NCBI RefSeq assembly: GCF_020179755.1
Contig: NZ_JAIUCY010000002.1
Location: forward strand, 558,001 to 622,000
Direction of reading: 5' to 3'
DNA from: Herbaspirillum sp. alder98
Lineage (GTDB): Bacteria > Pseudomonadota > Gammaproteobacteria > Burkholderiales > Burkholderiaceae_D
DNA length: 64,000 bases
Shown: positions 37,029 through 46,767 of the stretch, piece by piece
How positions within the stretch are numbered: position 1 is the first letter of the stretch
Layout of the letters: the number at the start of each line of letters is the position of its first letter
Position numbers and translations under genes: made by a program
Notes under the pieces: generated by a model
Told to the model about the DNA's origin: nothing
Seen by the model: the letters and a program-made list of their open reading frames with translations, nothing else
Databases searched by the model: none

Positions 37029-38878
37029 CACAGGCCTCCCATCGGCTGCGCCGGTTCGCGCAGCGCCAGCACCGAATAGCCGGGAAAGCTGCCGCCAGCC
37101 AGTGTATCGAGCACACCGCCGCTGTCGAACAACACGTCCGCGCCCGCCGCCACCGCGAGATCGTCGATCGACTCGGTGATGGCCTGCTCGGCCAGGTTGA
37201 CGGTGATATTGAGCACGCTGCGGTTCGACAGCCGCCAGCGCGCATTGACCGCCTTGGGGCCGATGGCGCGCGCCTCGATGGCGCTGGCGCCGCGCAGGAA
37301 CGGGGCAATCTGCACGCTGCGGATGCGCAGCAACTGCGTCACCCGCGCCAGGCAGGCTACCGAGGCTGGCGCCGGGCCTGGCTCGGGGATGGAGGCGATG
37401 AAGGTCGAGAAACTGTTGGGGTCGGGCAGTTGGTCCAGCAAGTCCGGATCGGCAAACTGCGGGAAGTGCGAGAACTCGCGCCGGCGACCATCGCGGATCG
37501 CCTGCACCAGTTCCTCGTTGCGGTGGCTGGTGAAGTAGTAGAACGGCTGCGCCGCATCGAATTCTTCGCCCATGAACAGCATCGGGATCTGCGGCGACAA
37601 CAGCATCAGGGCCTGCGCCGCGTGCAACGCCAGCGGATGGGCCAGCGTGGTCAGCCGTTCGCCGAAGGCGCGATTGCCGATCTGGTCGTGGTTCTGGAGA
37701 AACAGCACGAACGACGTGGGCGGCAGCGCCGCGCTCGGCTCGCCCCGCGGCTCCCCGGAAAACGGCGACACCTCGCCCTGGTACACGAAGCCTTCCTTGA
37801 GACAGCGCGCCAGCTTCTCGGCCGGCTGCTCGGCATAGGCCGAATAGTAGCCGTTGGATTCGTCGGTCAGCAGCACGTGCAGCACGTGGTGGCCATCGTC
37901 GTTCCACTGCGCATCGAAGACATGGCTACCGGCCTGCTTGCCGTCGCCCGCATAGCCCAGCAGGTGCGAGGCGTTGCCATCATGTTCCAGCACCAGGTGC
38001 ACATGGCGCTGGTGGCCGATCTCTTCGCGTACCCGATGGCCGAGACGGGCCAGCCAGTCCTGCTCGCAGATGGCGTGCACCGCATCCAGGCGCAGGCCGT
38101 CGAAGCGGTATTCCTGCAGCCAGTAGAGTGCATTACGGGTAAAGAAATCGTCCACCTCCGGGCGCCGGAAGTCGATCGTGGCGCCCCACAGGGTCTGCAT
38201 GTCGTGCCGGAAGAACGGCGGCGCGTAGCTGTCGAGGTAGTTGCCGTCCGGGCCGAAGTGGTTGTAGACCACGTCCAGGAACACCATCATGCCCAGCCCG
38301 TGGGCGGTGTCGATCAAGGCCTTGAGTTGTTCGGGAGTGCCATAGCTGGCGTCGGGCGCATACGGCAGGACGCCGTCATAGCCCCAGTTGTGCGCGCCGG
38401 GAAACTCTGCCACCGGCATCAGTTCGATGGCGGTAATGCCCAGTGCGGCCAGTTCCGGCAATCGTTGCAGGATGCCGGCAAAGCCGCCCATGGCGCCGGG
38501 ATGCAGTTCGTAGAGCACGGTCTCGTGCCACGGCCGGCCGGCCCAGTTGGGAAACTGCCACTGATAGGCATGCGGGTCGACCACCATGCTGGGATCGAAG
38601 ATGTCGCCCGCCTGTCCGCGCGAAGCGGGGTCGGGCACCACCACGTCGCCGTGAATCTGCGACATCAGCGCATAGCGGTAGCGGGCGCCGACCTGGCAAT
38701 CGGTTTCCAGCGAAAACCAGCCTTCGTTGTCGGGCTCGGCCGCCATCGGCACCCGGCCCCGCCCTTCGATATCGACTTCGGCGATCTTGGCGCCCGGCGC
38801 CCACAAGCGAAAGCGAACCCGGCCCGATGCAAGCACCTGGGCGCCGAACGGCAGATCGACAGAAAAATGAGCACTCAT
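37028..38878 (-). CDS. treZ: Maltooligosyl trehalose trehalohydrolase
   Basis: A 616-residue GH13 enzyme that cleaves trehalose from the trehalosyl end made by TreY. It has an N-terminal carbohydrate-binding fold (FGAQVLASGRVRFRLWAPGA), then GVLPYAPDASYGTPEQLK, MMVFLDVVYNHFGPDGNYL, FDGLRLDAVHAI and LLSPQIPMLFMGEEF. The start is ATG 38878, which overlaps the glgX stop (ATGA); an upstream start adding five residues is not needed. The stop overlaps malQ by one base. Confidence 0.93.
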   Translation of the reverse strand: MSAHFSVDLPFGAQVLASGRVRFRLWAPGAKIAEVDIEGRGRVPMAAEPDNEGWFSLETDCQVGARYRYALMSQIHGDVVVPDPASRGQAGDIFDPSMVVDPHAYQWQFPNWAGRPWHETVLYELHPGAMGGFAGILQRLPELAALGITAIELMPVAEFPGAHNWGYDGVLPYAPDASYGTPEQLKALIDTAHGLGMMVFLDVVYNHFGPDGNYLDSYAPPFFRHDMQTLWGATIDFRRPEVDDFFTRNALYWLQEYRFDGLRLDAVHAICEQDWLARLGHRVREEIGHQRHVHLVLEHDGNASHLLGYAGDGKQAGSHVFDAQWNDDGHHVLHVLLTDESNGYYSAYAEQPAEKLARCLKEGFVYQGEVSPFSGEPRGEPSAALPPTSFVLFLQNHDQIGNRAFGERLTTLAHPLALHAAQALMLLSPQIPMLFMGEEFDAAQPFYYFTSHRNEELVQAIRDGRRREFSHFPQFADPDLLDQLPDPNSFSTFIASIPEPGPAPASVACLARVTQLLRIRSVQIAPFLRGASAIEARAIGPKAVNARWRLSNRSVLNITVNLAEQAITESIDDLAVAAGADVLFDSGGVLDTLAGGSFPGYSVLALREPAQPMGGL

Positions 38879-41136
38879 GTACGGTCTCCCCATTCGTTAC
38901 GTTTGATCCATTCATTGGCGGCCAGCGGATAGATGGCCGATGACATGTGCAGCGCGCGGTTGGCAAACACCTGCAGCGTATGCGCCGCCACGGTGACGCG
39001 CTCGCGCCCCGACAGCGTCAGGTTGCCATCGCTGTCGGCCGGCATGCCGGTGTCCTGCGCGGTGTCGAGCAGCAGGCAATACTGGTCGTCCTCGCGCGGG
39101 AAGCTGAATTCGATATCCTCGTGGCCGGCGTTGACGAACAGCAGCACCATGTCGGGCACCGCCTCGGCCAGCTCCGGCGGCAGCTCGGTATTGCCGGCGT
39201 CGATGATGCGGGCCGACAATTGCTTGTGCGGCTCGTGTCGCCGGCCTGCCATCTGCAACGCGATCGCGCGCGCCACGGGGTTGCGCCAGTCGTCGCTCGA
39301 CACCGGCTGCCCGGCCTCGTCGAACCAGCTCACGTCGGCCAGTTCGTCACCCACCTTGGCGCTGCCGTGCAGGAAGTAATTGGCGCGCAATACCTCGAAA
39401 TCGCGGCGGATCGCCGTCACGCGGCCGGTGAATGCGGTCAGGGCCGCGCCGTCGGGTGTCTGGGCCGCCTTCCAGTCGACCCACGAGATCTCGTTGTCCT
39501 GGCAATAGGCGTTGTTGTTGCCACCCTGGGTGCGATTGAATTCGTCGCCGGCCAGCAGCATCGGCGTGCCTTGCGCCAGCAGTACCGAGGCCAGCATCGA
39601 GCGCTGTACCCGGGCCCGGGTGGCCAGCACGGCCGGGTCATCGGTGTCGCCCTCGACGCCCCAGTTATAGCTGGCGTTGTCGTTGTGGCCATCGTTGCCG
39701 TTCTCGCCGTTGGCGTCATTGTGCTTGCCGTCGTAGCTGACCAGGTCGCGCAGCGTGAAGCCGTCGTGGGAGGCGATGAAGTTGACCGAGGCCCATGGCT
39801 TGCGGCGCTTGTGCTCGAACAGCTCGGCCGAACCCAGCATGCGCTGGGCATAACCGCCGCGCATGTTTTCGTCGCCTTTCCAGAACTTGCGCATGTCATC
39901 GCGAAACTTGTCGTTCCACTCCGCGAAGCGTGGCGGATGGTTGCCCAGCTGGTAGCCGCCAGGACCGATATCCCAGGGTTCCGAAATCAGCTTGAGGCGC
40001 GACAGCAGCGGGTCCTGCAGCAAGGCGTCGAAGAAACCGGAGCCGGGATCGAAGCCGCCCGGCTCGCGTCCCAGGGTGGAGCCCAGGTCGAAGCGGAAAC
40101 CGTCGATATGGAACGACTGGGCCCAGTAGCGCAGCGAATCCATCACCATCTGCAGCACCCGTGGGTGCGACATGTTGAGCGTGTTGCCGCAGCCGGTATC
40201 GTTGATGTGGTAGCGCGGCTGATCCGGCAGCAGGCGGAAGTAACTGGCGTTGTCCAGGCCGCGCAACGACAGCATCGGCCCCAGTTCACTGCCTTCGCAG
40301 TTGTGGTTGTAGACCACATCGAGAATGACTTCGATGCCGGCGCTGTGCAGGCGCCGCACCGCCATCCGGAATTCGTTCAAGTCGCCCGACGACATGTAGG
40401 ACGGCTCGGGGGCAAAATACGCCAGCGTGCTGTAGCCCCAATAATTGCGCAGGCCGCGTTCGACCAGGAAGCTGTCCTGCAGGAAGGCGTGCACCGGCAT
40501 CAACTCCAGCGTGGTCACGCCCAGGCGCAGCAGGTGGTCGATGAAGGCCGGGTCGGCCAGGGCCGCGAAGGTGCCGCGCTCGTTGGGCACGATGTCGTCG
40601 CGCAGCCTGGAGATGCCGCGCACGTGGGCCTCATAGATGACGGTCTTGTTCCATGGCACCTGCGGGCGGCGGTCGTGTTCCCACAAGAAGGCTTCTTCCA
40701 CCACCATCGCCTTGGGCATGGCGGCGGCGCTGTCACGGCGATCCAGCGAGAGGTCGGCGCGCGCCGAGTGGAGCCGGTAGCCGTACAGGGCATCGGTCCA
40801 CCTCACCTGCCCCACCAGCCGCTTGGCGTAAGGGTCGAGCAGCAGCTTGTTGGGATTGAAGCGATGGCCCTTGTGCGGTTCGAACGGGCCGTGGGCGCGG
40901 TAACCATAGACCAGCCCGGGTGCCGCACCAGGCAGATAGCCGTGCCACACCTCGTCAGTGCACTCGGGCAAGGGGATGCGCTTGAGTTCGCGCTTGCCGG
41001 ACGAGTCGAACAGGCACAGGTCGATCCGCGTGGCATGCGCCGAGAACACGGCGAAGTTGACGCCCAAGCCGTCCGAGCTGGCGCCCAGCGGGTAAGGCAG
41101 ACCGGGCATCAGGCGGTCTGGCAGGCCTTGGCTCAT
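38875..41136 (-). CDS. glgX: Glycogen debranching enzyme GlgX
   Basis: A 753-residue GH13 isoamylase-type enzyme that hydrolyses alpha-1,6 branches. Recognisable are the N-terminal PYPLGASSDGLGVNFAVFSAHAT, then GIEVILDVVYNHNCEGS, HIDGFRFDLGSTLGRE, LKLISEPWDIG and NFIASHDGFTLRDLVSYDGKHNDANGE. It is followed by treZ and preceded by glgB by one base, so it probably supplies linear maltodextrins to TreY/TreZ. A strong SD (CAGGAGGG) stands in front. Confidence 0.95.
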   Translation of the reverse strand: MSQGLPDRLMPGLPYPLGASSDGLGVNFAVFSAHATRIDLCLFDSSGKRELKRIPLPECTDEVWHGYLPGAAPGLVYGYRAHGPFEPHKGHRFNPNKLLLDPYAKRLVGQVRWTDALYGYRLHSARADLSLDRRDSAAAMPKAMVVEEAFLWEHDRRPQVPWNKTVIYEAHVRGISRLRDDIVPNERGTFAALADPAFIDHLLRLGVTTLELMPVHAFLQDSFLVERGLRNYWGYSTLAYFAPEPSYMSSGDLNEFRMAVRRLHSAGIEVILDVVYNHNCEGSELGPMLSLRGLDNASYFRLLPDQPRYHINDTGCGNTLNMSHPRVLQMVMDSLRYWAQSFHIDGFRFDLGSTLGREPGGFDPGSGFFDALLQDPLLSRLKLISEPWDIGPGGYQLGNHPPRFAEWNDKFRDDMRKFWKGDENMRGGYAQRMLGSAELFEHKRRKPWASVNFIASHDGFTLRDLVSYDGKHNDANGENGNDGHNDNASYNWGVEGDTDDPAVLATRARVQRSMLASVLLAQGTPMLLAGDEFNRTQGGNNNAYCQDNEISWVDWKAAQTPDGAALTAFTGRVTAIRRDFEVLRANYFLHGSAKVGDELADVSWFDEAGQPVSSDDWRNPVARAIALQMAGRRHEPHKQLSARIIDAGNTELPPELAEAVPDMVLLFVNAGHEDIEFSFPREDDQYCLLLDTAQDTGMPADSDGNLTLSGRERVTVAAHTLQVFANRALHMSSAIYPLAANEWIKRNEWGDRT

Positions 41137-41137
41137 G

Positions 41138-43534
41138 TCAACCCTCCTGGCGCAGGATAACAGTCGACAGCGGCGGCAGGGTTACTTCGATCGATGCGTC
41201 CTGGCCGTGCCAACCCACGGCCTGGGCCGGTACGCCGCCCATGTTGCCGGCGTTGCTGCCGCCGTAGATCGCCGAGTCGGTATTGAGCACTTCGCGCCAG
41301 AACCCCGGGCGGCCATCGCCTGCCGGCGGCACGCCGACCCGGTAAAACTCGCGCGGCACCGGCGTCAGGTTGACCAGCACCAGCACCGGCGCGGCGTTGT
41401 CGGCATAGCGGAAGTAAGCCAGCACGCTGTTGACGCTGTCGTTACCGACGGCCCAGGCGAAACCGTCGGCGCGGCAATCGCGCTGGTGCAACGCGGGCTC
41501 ATCACGGTACAGCCGGTTGAGGTCGCCGACCAGCCGCTGCAACTGGCGATGGCCGGGGGAATGGCCACCGTGCTCATCGAGCAGATGCCAGGGCGGCGAC
41601 TGGTCGTGGTCGAACTCGTCGGGCTGGCCGAATTCGCTGCCCATGAACAGCAGTTTCTTGCCGGGATGGGTCCACATGAAACCGAAATAGGCGCGGTTAT
41701 TGGCAAAGCGCCGCCACTCGTCGCCCGGCATCTTGTTCAGCAAGGCACGCTTGCCATGCACCACCTCGTCGTGCGAGATCGGCAGGATGAAGTTCTCCGA
41801 AAAGGCGTACAGCAGCCCGAAGGTCATGTCGTGATGATGGTAGCGCCGGAACAGTGGATCGGACTCCATGTAGCGCAGCGTGTCGTTCATCCACCCCATG
41901 TTCCACTTGTAGCTGAAGCCCAGCCCGTGGTGATTGCCTTCGTGCACCACGTCCGAGGTCACGCCCGGCCACGAGGTCGATTCCTCGGCGATCATCAGGG
42001 CCCCGGGGCAGCGTTCGGCCACCACCTGGTTCAGCTCGCGCAGGAAGGCCACCGCTTCCAGGTTTTCACGGCCGCCATGGATGTTGGGCACCCATTCGCC
42101 GGCGGCCCGGCTGTAGTCGCGATAGAGCATCGAGGCCACCGCATCGACCCGCAGCCCGTCGACATGAAAGTGCTCCAGCCATTCGAGGGCGCTGGCGATC
42201 AGGAAGCCGCGCACTTCATTGCGGCCGAGGTTGAAGATCAGCGTATTCCAGTCCTGGTGAAAACCTTCGCGCGGGTCGGCATGTTCGTAGAGCGACGTGC
42301 CGTCGAATTGCGCCATGCCGTGCGTATCACTGGGAAAGTGCGCCGGCACCCAGTCCAGCAGCACGCCGATGCCCGCCTGATGACAGCGGTCGACAAAGGC
42401 GGCAAAGCGCTCGGGCTTGCCGAAGCGCGCGCTGGGCGCGAACAGGCCGATCGGCTGGTAGCCCCACGAACCGCCGAAGGGGTGCTCCATCACCGGCATC
42501 AGTTCGATATGGGTGAAGCCGAGTTGCTGCACATAGGGAATCAACTGGTCGGCCAGCTCGTCCCAGTCCAGGTTGCGACGGTTCTCTTCCAGTACCCGGC
42601 GCCACGAGGCCGGATGCAGTTCGTAGATCGAGATCGGGGCGTCGAGCGCCTGGCGGCGGGCGCGTTCTGCCATCCACTGGTCGTCATTCCAGTGATAGGG
42701 ACGCGGGTCGGCCACCACCGAGGCGGTCGCCGGCGGCAGTTCGGTGGCGCGCGCGACGGGGTCGGCCTTGAGCGGCAGCACGCCGCCGTCGGGACCGACG
42801 ATCTCGTATTTATAGACATCGCCCGGGCCGATGCGGGGAATGAAGATTTCCCATACGCCCTGCTCATGGCGCAGGCGCATGATGTGGCGACGACCGTCCC
42901 ACTGGTTGAAGTCGCCCACCACCGATACCCGCCGGGCATTGGGCGCCCAGACCGCGAATCGCGTTCCCGGCACGCCATCGATCTCGATGGCGCGCGCGCC
43001 CAGGCAATCGGCCAGCTGGCGATGACGCCCTTCCTGCAGCAGGTGCAGGTCGAGCTCGCCCAGCAACAGCCCGAAGGCGTAGGTATCCTCGGTGGTCTGC
43101 ACCTTGATGCTGCCGTCCTGCTGGCGCCAGTCGACTTCAAACAGGTAATCGGTTGCGGCTTCCTCACGGGTGATATCGGCGATCACCCCGACGAAGAACC
43201 CGCTGGGCGAGCCATCGGGTGCGGGCAACTGCGCCAGCGACGTCAGCAACTTGCTGCTGCGCGGACACTTCACCCGCACCGCATCGGCGCCCGGATGAAA
43301 GCAGCGCAGGCTGAGTCGATTGCCGTCGTGGCAATGCGGCCCAAGCAGGGAAAACGGTTCATTGAGGCTGCCCTGGAGCAGGGCATTGAATCTGGCGAGA
43401 TCGACATCCGAGAGCAGATCTTCCCGGGATGACGCGGGCGCCGCTGGGGCGCCGCTGGTGGCAGGTGTTTTCGGGCTGGACGATGCCGGTCCCTGGACCG
43501 GTTCGCGATAGGCCAAGACAGACATGCCGGACAT
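41138..43534 (-). CDS. glgB: 1,4-alpha-glucan branching enzyme
   Basis: A 798-residue GH13 enzyme. An extra N-terminal Pro/Ser/Ala-rich stretch of about 35 residues precedes the family CBM48 modules; the catalytic domain has [43 protein letters not shown] and [13 protein letters not shown]. Its start is ATG 43534 ([12 protein letters not shown]), with an AGGAG SD; the longer frame to 43618 is not needed. It forms the alpha-1,6 branches of glycogen. It lies 122 bp after glgA and 1 bp before glgX. Confidence 0.95.
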   Translation of the reverse strand: MSGMSVLAYREPVQGPASSSPKTPATSGAPAAPASSREDLLSDVDLARFNALLQGSLNEPFSLLGPHCHDGNRLSLRCFHPGADAVRVKCPRSSKLLTSLAQLPAPDGSPSGFFVGVIADITREEAATDYLFEVDWRQQDGSIKVQTTEDTYAFGLLLGELDLHLLQEGRHRQLADCLGARAIEIDGVPGTRFAVWAPNARRVSVVGDFNQWDGRRHIMRLRHEQGVWEIFIPRIGPGDVYKYEIVGPDGGVLPLKADPVARATELPPATASVVADPRPYHWNDDQWMAERARRQALDAPISIYELHPASWRRVLEENRRNLDWDELADQLIPYVQQLGFTHIELMPVMEHPFGGSWGYQPIGLFAPSARFGKPERFAAFVDRCHQAGIGVLLDWVPAHFPSDTHGMAQFDGTSLYEHADPREGFHQDWNTLIFNLGRNEVRGFLIASALEWLEHFHVDGLRVDAVASMLYRDYSRAAGEWVPNIHGGRENLEAVAFLRELNQVVAERCPGALMIAEESTSWPGVTSDVVHEGNHHGLGFSYKWNMGWMNDTLRYMESDPLFRRYHHHDMTFGLLYAFSENFILPISHDEVVHGKRALLNKMPGDEWRRFANNRAYFGFMWTHPGKKLLFMGSEFGQPDEFDHDQSPPWHLLDEHGGHSPGHRQLQRLVGDLNRLYRDEPALHQRDCRADGFAWAVGNDSVNSVLAYFRYADNAAPVLVLVNLTPVPREFYRVGVPPAGDGRPGFWREVLNTDSAIYGGSNAGNMGGVPAQAVGWHGQDASIEVTLPPLSTVILRQEG

Positions 43535-43656
43535 GCTTACTCCTGTTCTTTTTATCGATGTTGATGAAGGTGTGGGGGTGGGACCGCATGCCTGGCCCCG
43601 ACGGCCTGTGGTGGCCACCCGTCAGCGCCGGCCGGCAACTGACGGGCTTACTGCCA

Positions 43657-45267
43657 TCATGCGACTGCTTTGACGGCTGCACCGCCACCGACCACATTGG
43701 CGATGGCCGCAGCCAGCGCCGCTGCCGCGCCCGACCTGCGTTCGCCCTGCACTGCCGGTCGTGCCACCGGCAACGTTGCCGGCGCCGGACGGGTGGGCGC
43801 AAACAGGGTGCGCACGGCCGGATCGGCCACGCTGGCATAGGCGTCGATATAGGCCTGGGTCGGGCCGGCCCAGTCGCAATCGACCGACATCGCGTTGCGC
43901 TGCACCGCTTGCCAGCGTTCATTGTCGTTGTAGATGGCGAAGGCGCGCGCCACGGCTTGCTGCATGTCCTCGGCGCGTTCGCCGTCGAACAGCACGCCGG
44001 TGGCATTGGCCGGGTCGACATCGATATCGCAGACCGTGTCGACCAGGCCACCCACCCGCGAGCCGATCGGGATGGCGCCATAGCGCTGGGCATAGATCGG
44101 GGTCAGGCCGAATGGCTCGAAACGGGTCGGGTGCAACAGCATGTCGCTGCCAGCGTGCAACGCATGGGCGCGCCGTTCGTCGTAGCCGATGTGCACGGCC
44201 ATGCGGCCACGGTAGCGCTCGGCCAGGGCCAGCAAGCCCTGTTCGTATTCATGTTCGCCACAACCCAGCACGACCATCTGCAGGCGCGGATGCGCTTGCA
44301 TGATGCCGGGAATGGCCTCGATGACGACATCGGCCATCTTCTGGTGCGAGATGCGGCTGCCGATGCCCATCACCGGGGCAAACGGATCGGCCGGCACCAG
44401 GCCGAACAGCTTCTGCAGATCACGCTTGCAGGCGGCCTTGCCTTTCATGTCGCCGATGCCGAAGTTGCGGGCGATGAGCGGATCGTCGACCGGGTCCCAC
44501 AGCGAGGCATCGATGCCGTTCGGGATCGCGCGCAGGTCGAGCCGGCGGAAGGCCAGGATGCCGTCCATGCCGCAGCCGAAGCGCGGCGTGAGGATTTCGC
44601 TGGCGTAGTTGCGGCTGACGGTGGAGACGCAATCCGAAAACCGGATGCCGGCCTTGAGGAACGACAGCTTGCCCCAGTATTCGACGCCGTCGCCGGTCAG
44701 CAAATGCTGCGGAATACCGATCTGCTCGGCCACGTCCAGGTCGAAATTGCCCTGGAACGCCAGGTTGTGGATGGTCAGCATGGTGCCGATATGATCCAGC
44801 CCGCGCAGCTTCAGCAGGCACGGAATCAGGCCGGCGTGCCAATCGTTGGCGTGCACCACGTGCGGCACCGGCAAGGTGGTCTCGCCGGCGCAGATGGCCA
44901 CCGCCGCATGCGACAGGTCGGCGAAGCACACTGCATTGTCGCTGAATTCAACGCCGTCGGTGTCGACGTAGGGATTGGCGCCGCGCTGGCGAAAGCGCGC
45001 GGTATCGAGCAGCAGCGCCGGCACGTCGGTGCCCGGCACGGTCCCGCGCAGCAGACGCCCGGCACCGCCTGGCAAGCCATTCTTGAGGTTGACCTGGACC
45101 GCATCACCCAGATTGCGCACGGCTTCCGGATAGGCCGGCATCAGGATGCTGGCATCGACGCCGACCCGGCGCAGGGAAACCGCCAACGCGGTGATAACGT
45201 CCGCCAGGCCGCCCGTCTTGACGAGTGGTACGGCCTCGGAACTGACTAACAGGACTCGAGCTTGCAA
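43657..45267 (-). CDS. glgA: Glycogen synthase (ADP-glucose type)
   Basis: A 536-residue GT5 glycosyltransferase that extends alpha-1,4-glucan from ADP-glucose. The N-terminus has the ADP-glucose-binding SEAVPLVKTGGLADV, and the C-terminal half has GIGSRISHQK, PTRFEPFGLTPIYAQRYGAIPI and GGLVDTV. Start is TTG 45267 (MQARVLLVSSEAVPL), placed 8 bp after a GAGGGG SD. The C-terminus carries about 45 extra residues rich in Ala/Pro after ASVADPAVRTLF. No glgC is in the window, so ADP-glucose is made elsewhere. Confidence 0.93.
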   Translation of the reverse strand: MQARVLLVSSEAVPLVKTGGLADVITALAVSLRRVGVDASILMPAYPEAVRNLGDAVQVNLKNGLPGGAGRLLRGTVPGTDVPALLLDTARFRQRGANPYVDTDGVEFSDNAVCFADLSHAAVAICAGETTLPVPHVVHANDWHAGLIPCLLKLRGLDHIGTMLTIHNLAFQGNFDLDVAEQIGIPQHLLTGDGVEYWGKLSFLKAGIRFSDCVSTVSRNYASEILTPRFGCGMDGILAFRRLDLRAIPNGIDASLWDPVDDPLIARNFGIGDMKGKAACKRDLQKLFGLVPADPFAPVMGIGSRISHQKMADVVIEAIPGIMQAHPRLQMVVLGCGEHEYEQGLLALAERYRGRMAVHIGYDERRAHALHAGSDMLLHPTRFEPFGLTPIYAQRYGAIPIGSRVGGLVDTVCDIDVDPANATGVLFDGERAEDMQQAVARAFAIYNDNERWQAVQRNAMSVDCDWAGPTQAYIDAYASVADPAVRTLFAPTRPAPATLPVARPAVQGERRSGAAAALAAAIANVVGGGAAVKAVA

Positions 45268-45671
45268 GATAATCCCCTCAATGAGAAAGCACCTGGGTAG
45301 AAAGCACTGGCGCGCCGGGTGCAGACTTGACTCCAACCTGCCGAGCGTCTGCAATTTATTGTTGTGCTACCGGAAAACTTGGGTGCGCCGATGATTACGT
45401 TATACGGAGCCTTGCATGTGCTCACTATCGGACAGCAGCGCTACGTGGCGTAGGATGAATCCTACCGTTGCAGTGCGGCGAAGCCCCTGTGGCGCGGGGA
45501 CTATCGGGATATCGAGGAAATTATGGACGGACCATGCGGCGCTGCCGCATCCGAAGCCCGACCAAGCTGCATGGAAGGGCCTCGAAAGCGCTGCTTCTGA
45601 TCCGCCTCGCCAACGATGAGCCAAGCCGGACAATCCGCGCTCGACGGTAGGCGTGGCAGGCTTGCGCTTAC
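45268..45671. other. Intergenic region upstream of glgA
   Basis: 404 bp between the start of glgA and the stop of dodecin. A short minus-strand frame (45400-45675) has no SD and no recognisable protein. The one clear structure is the inverted repeat at 45450-45465. Confidence 0.5.
45450..45465. promoter_or_regulatory. Inverted repeat GTAGGAT-GA-ATCCTAC upstream of glgA
   Basis: Perfect 7-bp arms with a 2-bp spacer, 183 bp before the glgA start. It shares the core GTAGGA with the TTTGTAGGA motifs elsewhere in the window and could be an operator for the glycogen operon. Confidence 0.45.
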
Positions 45672-45899
45672 TCAACCCTCAAGGCGAAAACCCAGCTTGA
45701 GCGTCACCTGGAAGTGCCCGATGTTGCCGTTCTCGACATGCCCACGGGTTTCGACCACCTCGAACCAGTCGATGTGCTTGACCGTCTTGCCGGCGTCGGC
45801 AATGGCATTGCGGATGGCATCATCGGTGCCGGTGGGCGAACTGCCGACGATTTCGATGACCTTGTAGGTGTTGGCGTTGGATTGCTTGCGTTCGGACAT
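45672..45899 (-). CDS. Dodecin family flavin-binding protein
   Basis: A 75-residue small protein. The pattern TYKVIEIVGSSPTGTDDAIRNAIADA, then HIDWFEVVETRGHVENGNIGHFQVTLKLGFRLE, with the flavin-stacking Trp in DWFEV and the Gln in HFQVTL, is the dodecin signature. Dodecins form hollow 12-mers that store flavins. Start at ATG 45899 (MSERKQ), with GGAG eight bases upstream, is preferred over an ATG two codons earlier. Two GTAGGA-type motifs lie upstream. Confidence 0.93.
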   Translation of the reverse strand: MSERKQSNANTYKVIEIVGSSPTGTDDAIRNAIADAGKTVKHIDWFEVVETRGHVENGNIGHFQVTLKLGFRLEG

Positions 45900-46248
45900 G
45901 GGCATTCTCCAGAGTTGAAAATCTGGCGACCATCATAGAAATTGATGTTGCCGCGCCCCATCGGCGATTGCCGCAAACCGGGGTAGGACTGACGGTATCG
46001 ATATAAATCTTTTCCACCCGGAAAGGTGATTTTGCCTTGCAGCAAAGAATGCGGAAGTTCGCTATCAGATCGACAAGAAATTTCGGTAAATTACCGGCTT
46101 TCCTACAAACAAATCGGACGAGAGCCGATATTGCGCCGCAACTTGAAGGCATAATGTTCAGCCATCAGGGCATGCTCTGCGCTGCCCGCTCACCCTGCCA
46201 GCTGGACCGCCAGGGAGCACGACATTTTTCTATCCCTTGGAGATCATC
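45900..46248. other. Divergent region between dodecin and a small protein
   Basis: 349 bp. It carries TTTCCTACAAA (46099-46109) and GTAGGACT (45983-45990), both related to the TTTGTAGGA motif, and must contain both promoters. No gene can be supported inside it. Confidence 0.5.
46099..46109 (-). promoter_or_regulatory. TTTGTAGGAAA motif, copy 4
   Basis: Minus-strand reading TTTGTAGGAAA, about 200 bp upstream of dodecin. A looser copy, GTAGGACT at 45983-45990, is about 84 bp upstream of the same gene. Confidence 0.4.
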
Positions 46249-46431
46249 ATGTCGAATTCGACTCACACAGTCGGCGCCCTGCAGCATCAACCGGTACAAC
46301 AACAGAACGCCGTCGCGCCCGGCGCCACTGATGGACCGCTCGTCGAGGATGACGCTGCAGCAGCGCGACTGACTGCCATCCGCATCCGCGGCCAGCACGC
46401 CGATCTCGACGGCGACGAACCAGCACAGTAA
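46249..46431 (+). CDS. Small hypothetical protein
   Basis: 60 residues starting MSNSTHTVGALQHQPV, polar and acidic at the C-terminus, with no signal peptide or membrane segment. The start follows a GGAG SD by 7 bp. No family is recognised. After its stop, another frame reads on to about 46557 with a plausible amphipathic tail (FTAFKQEMWRQAKDP), which may mean a frameshift in a longer original gene. A strong terminator follows at 46587. Confidence 0.45.
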   Translation: MSNSTHTVGALQHQPVQQQNAVAPGATDGPLVEDDAAAARLTAIRIRGQHADLDGDEPAQ

Positions 46432-46586
46432 GCAGAGCAGGCAAACGAAGCAATCAATACCAAGATCTGGCTGCCGCCATCGGCGCCAGATTCACCGCAT
46501 TCAAGCAGGAGATGTGGAGACAGGCCAAAGACCCCAGGTCAGAGGCCAACACATAATGGCAACCGGCACCGACCGGATGCGGATAG

Positions 46587-46622
46587 TCAGGACAGGCAGC
46601 CTTGCCTGTCCTGATTGTTTTT
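46587..46622 (+). terminator. Strong intrinsic terminator
   Basis: Perfect 12-bp arms TCAGGACAGGCA and TGCCTGTCCTGA with a 4-nt loop, followed by TTGTTTTT. It ends transcription from the small gene and isolates the DUF1120 array. Confidence 0.9.
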
Positions 46623-46743
46623 CCAGGCGACACAAACCCTACCGAACATCCCCCACCTGAATGTCATCCTGATATTCAACGCGCCTCCTCGCCAGCGCGG
46701 CGACGTCCCTCCGCAACGCCAACACCGCATCCTAAAATCAGCT

Positions 46744-46767
46744 TTTTGACTGCCATAAAAGTCAAAA
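46744..46767. promoter_or_regulatory. Inverted repeat TTTTGACT...AGTCAAAA
   Basis: 8-bp perfect arms with an 8-bp spacer, about 380 bp upstream of the first DUF1120 gene. It has no T-run, so an operator is more likely than a terminator. Confidence 0.35.

Noticed and set aside
31766-45300. Long antisense reading frames on the plus strand opposite the glycogen/trehalose operon (hundreds of codons each)
   Set aside because: They are shadows caused by high third-position GC. They lack SD sequences and family features, while the minus-strand genes are fully recognisable.
45400-45675. Minus-strand 91-codon frame upstream of glgA
   Set aside because: No SD, no family, biased composition, and it overlaps the inverted repeat and the dodecin end.
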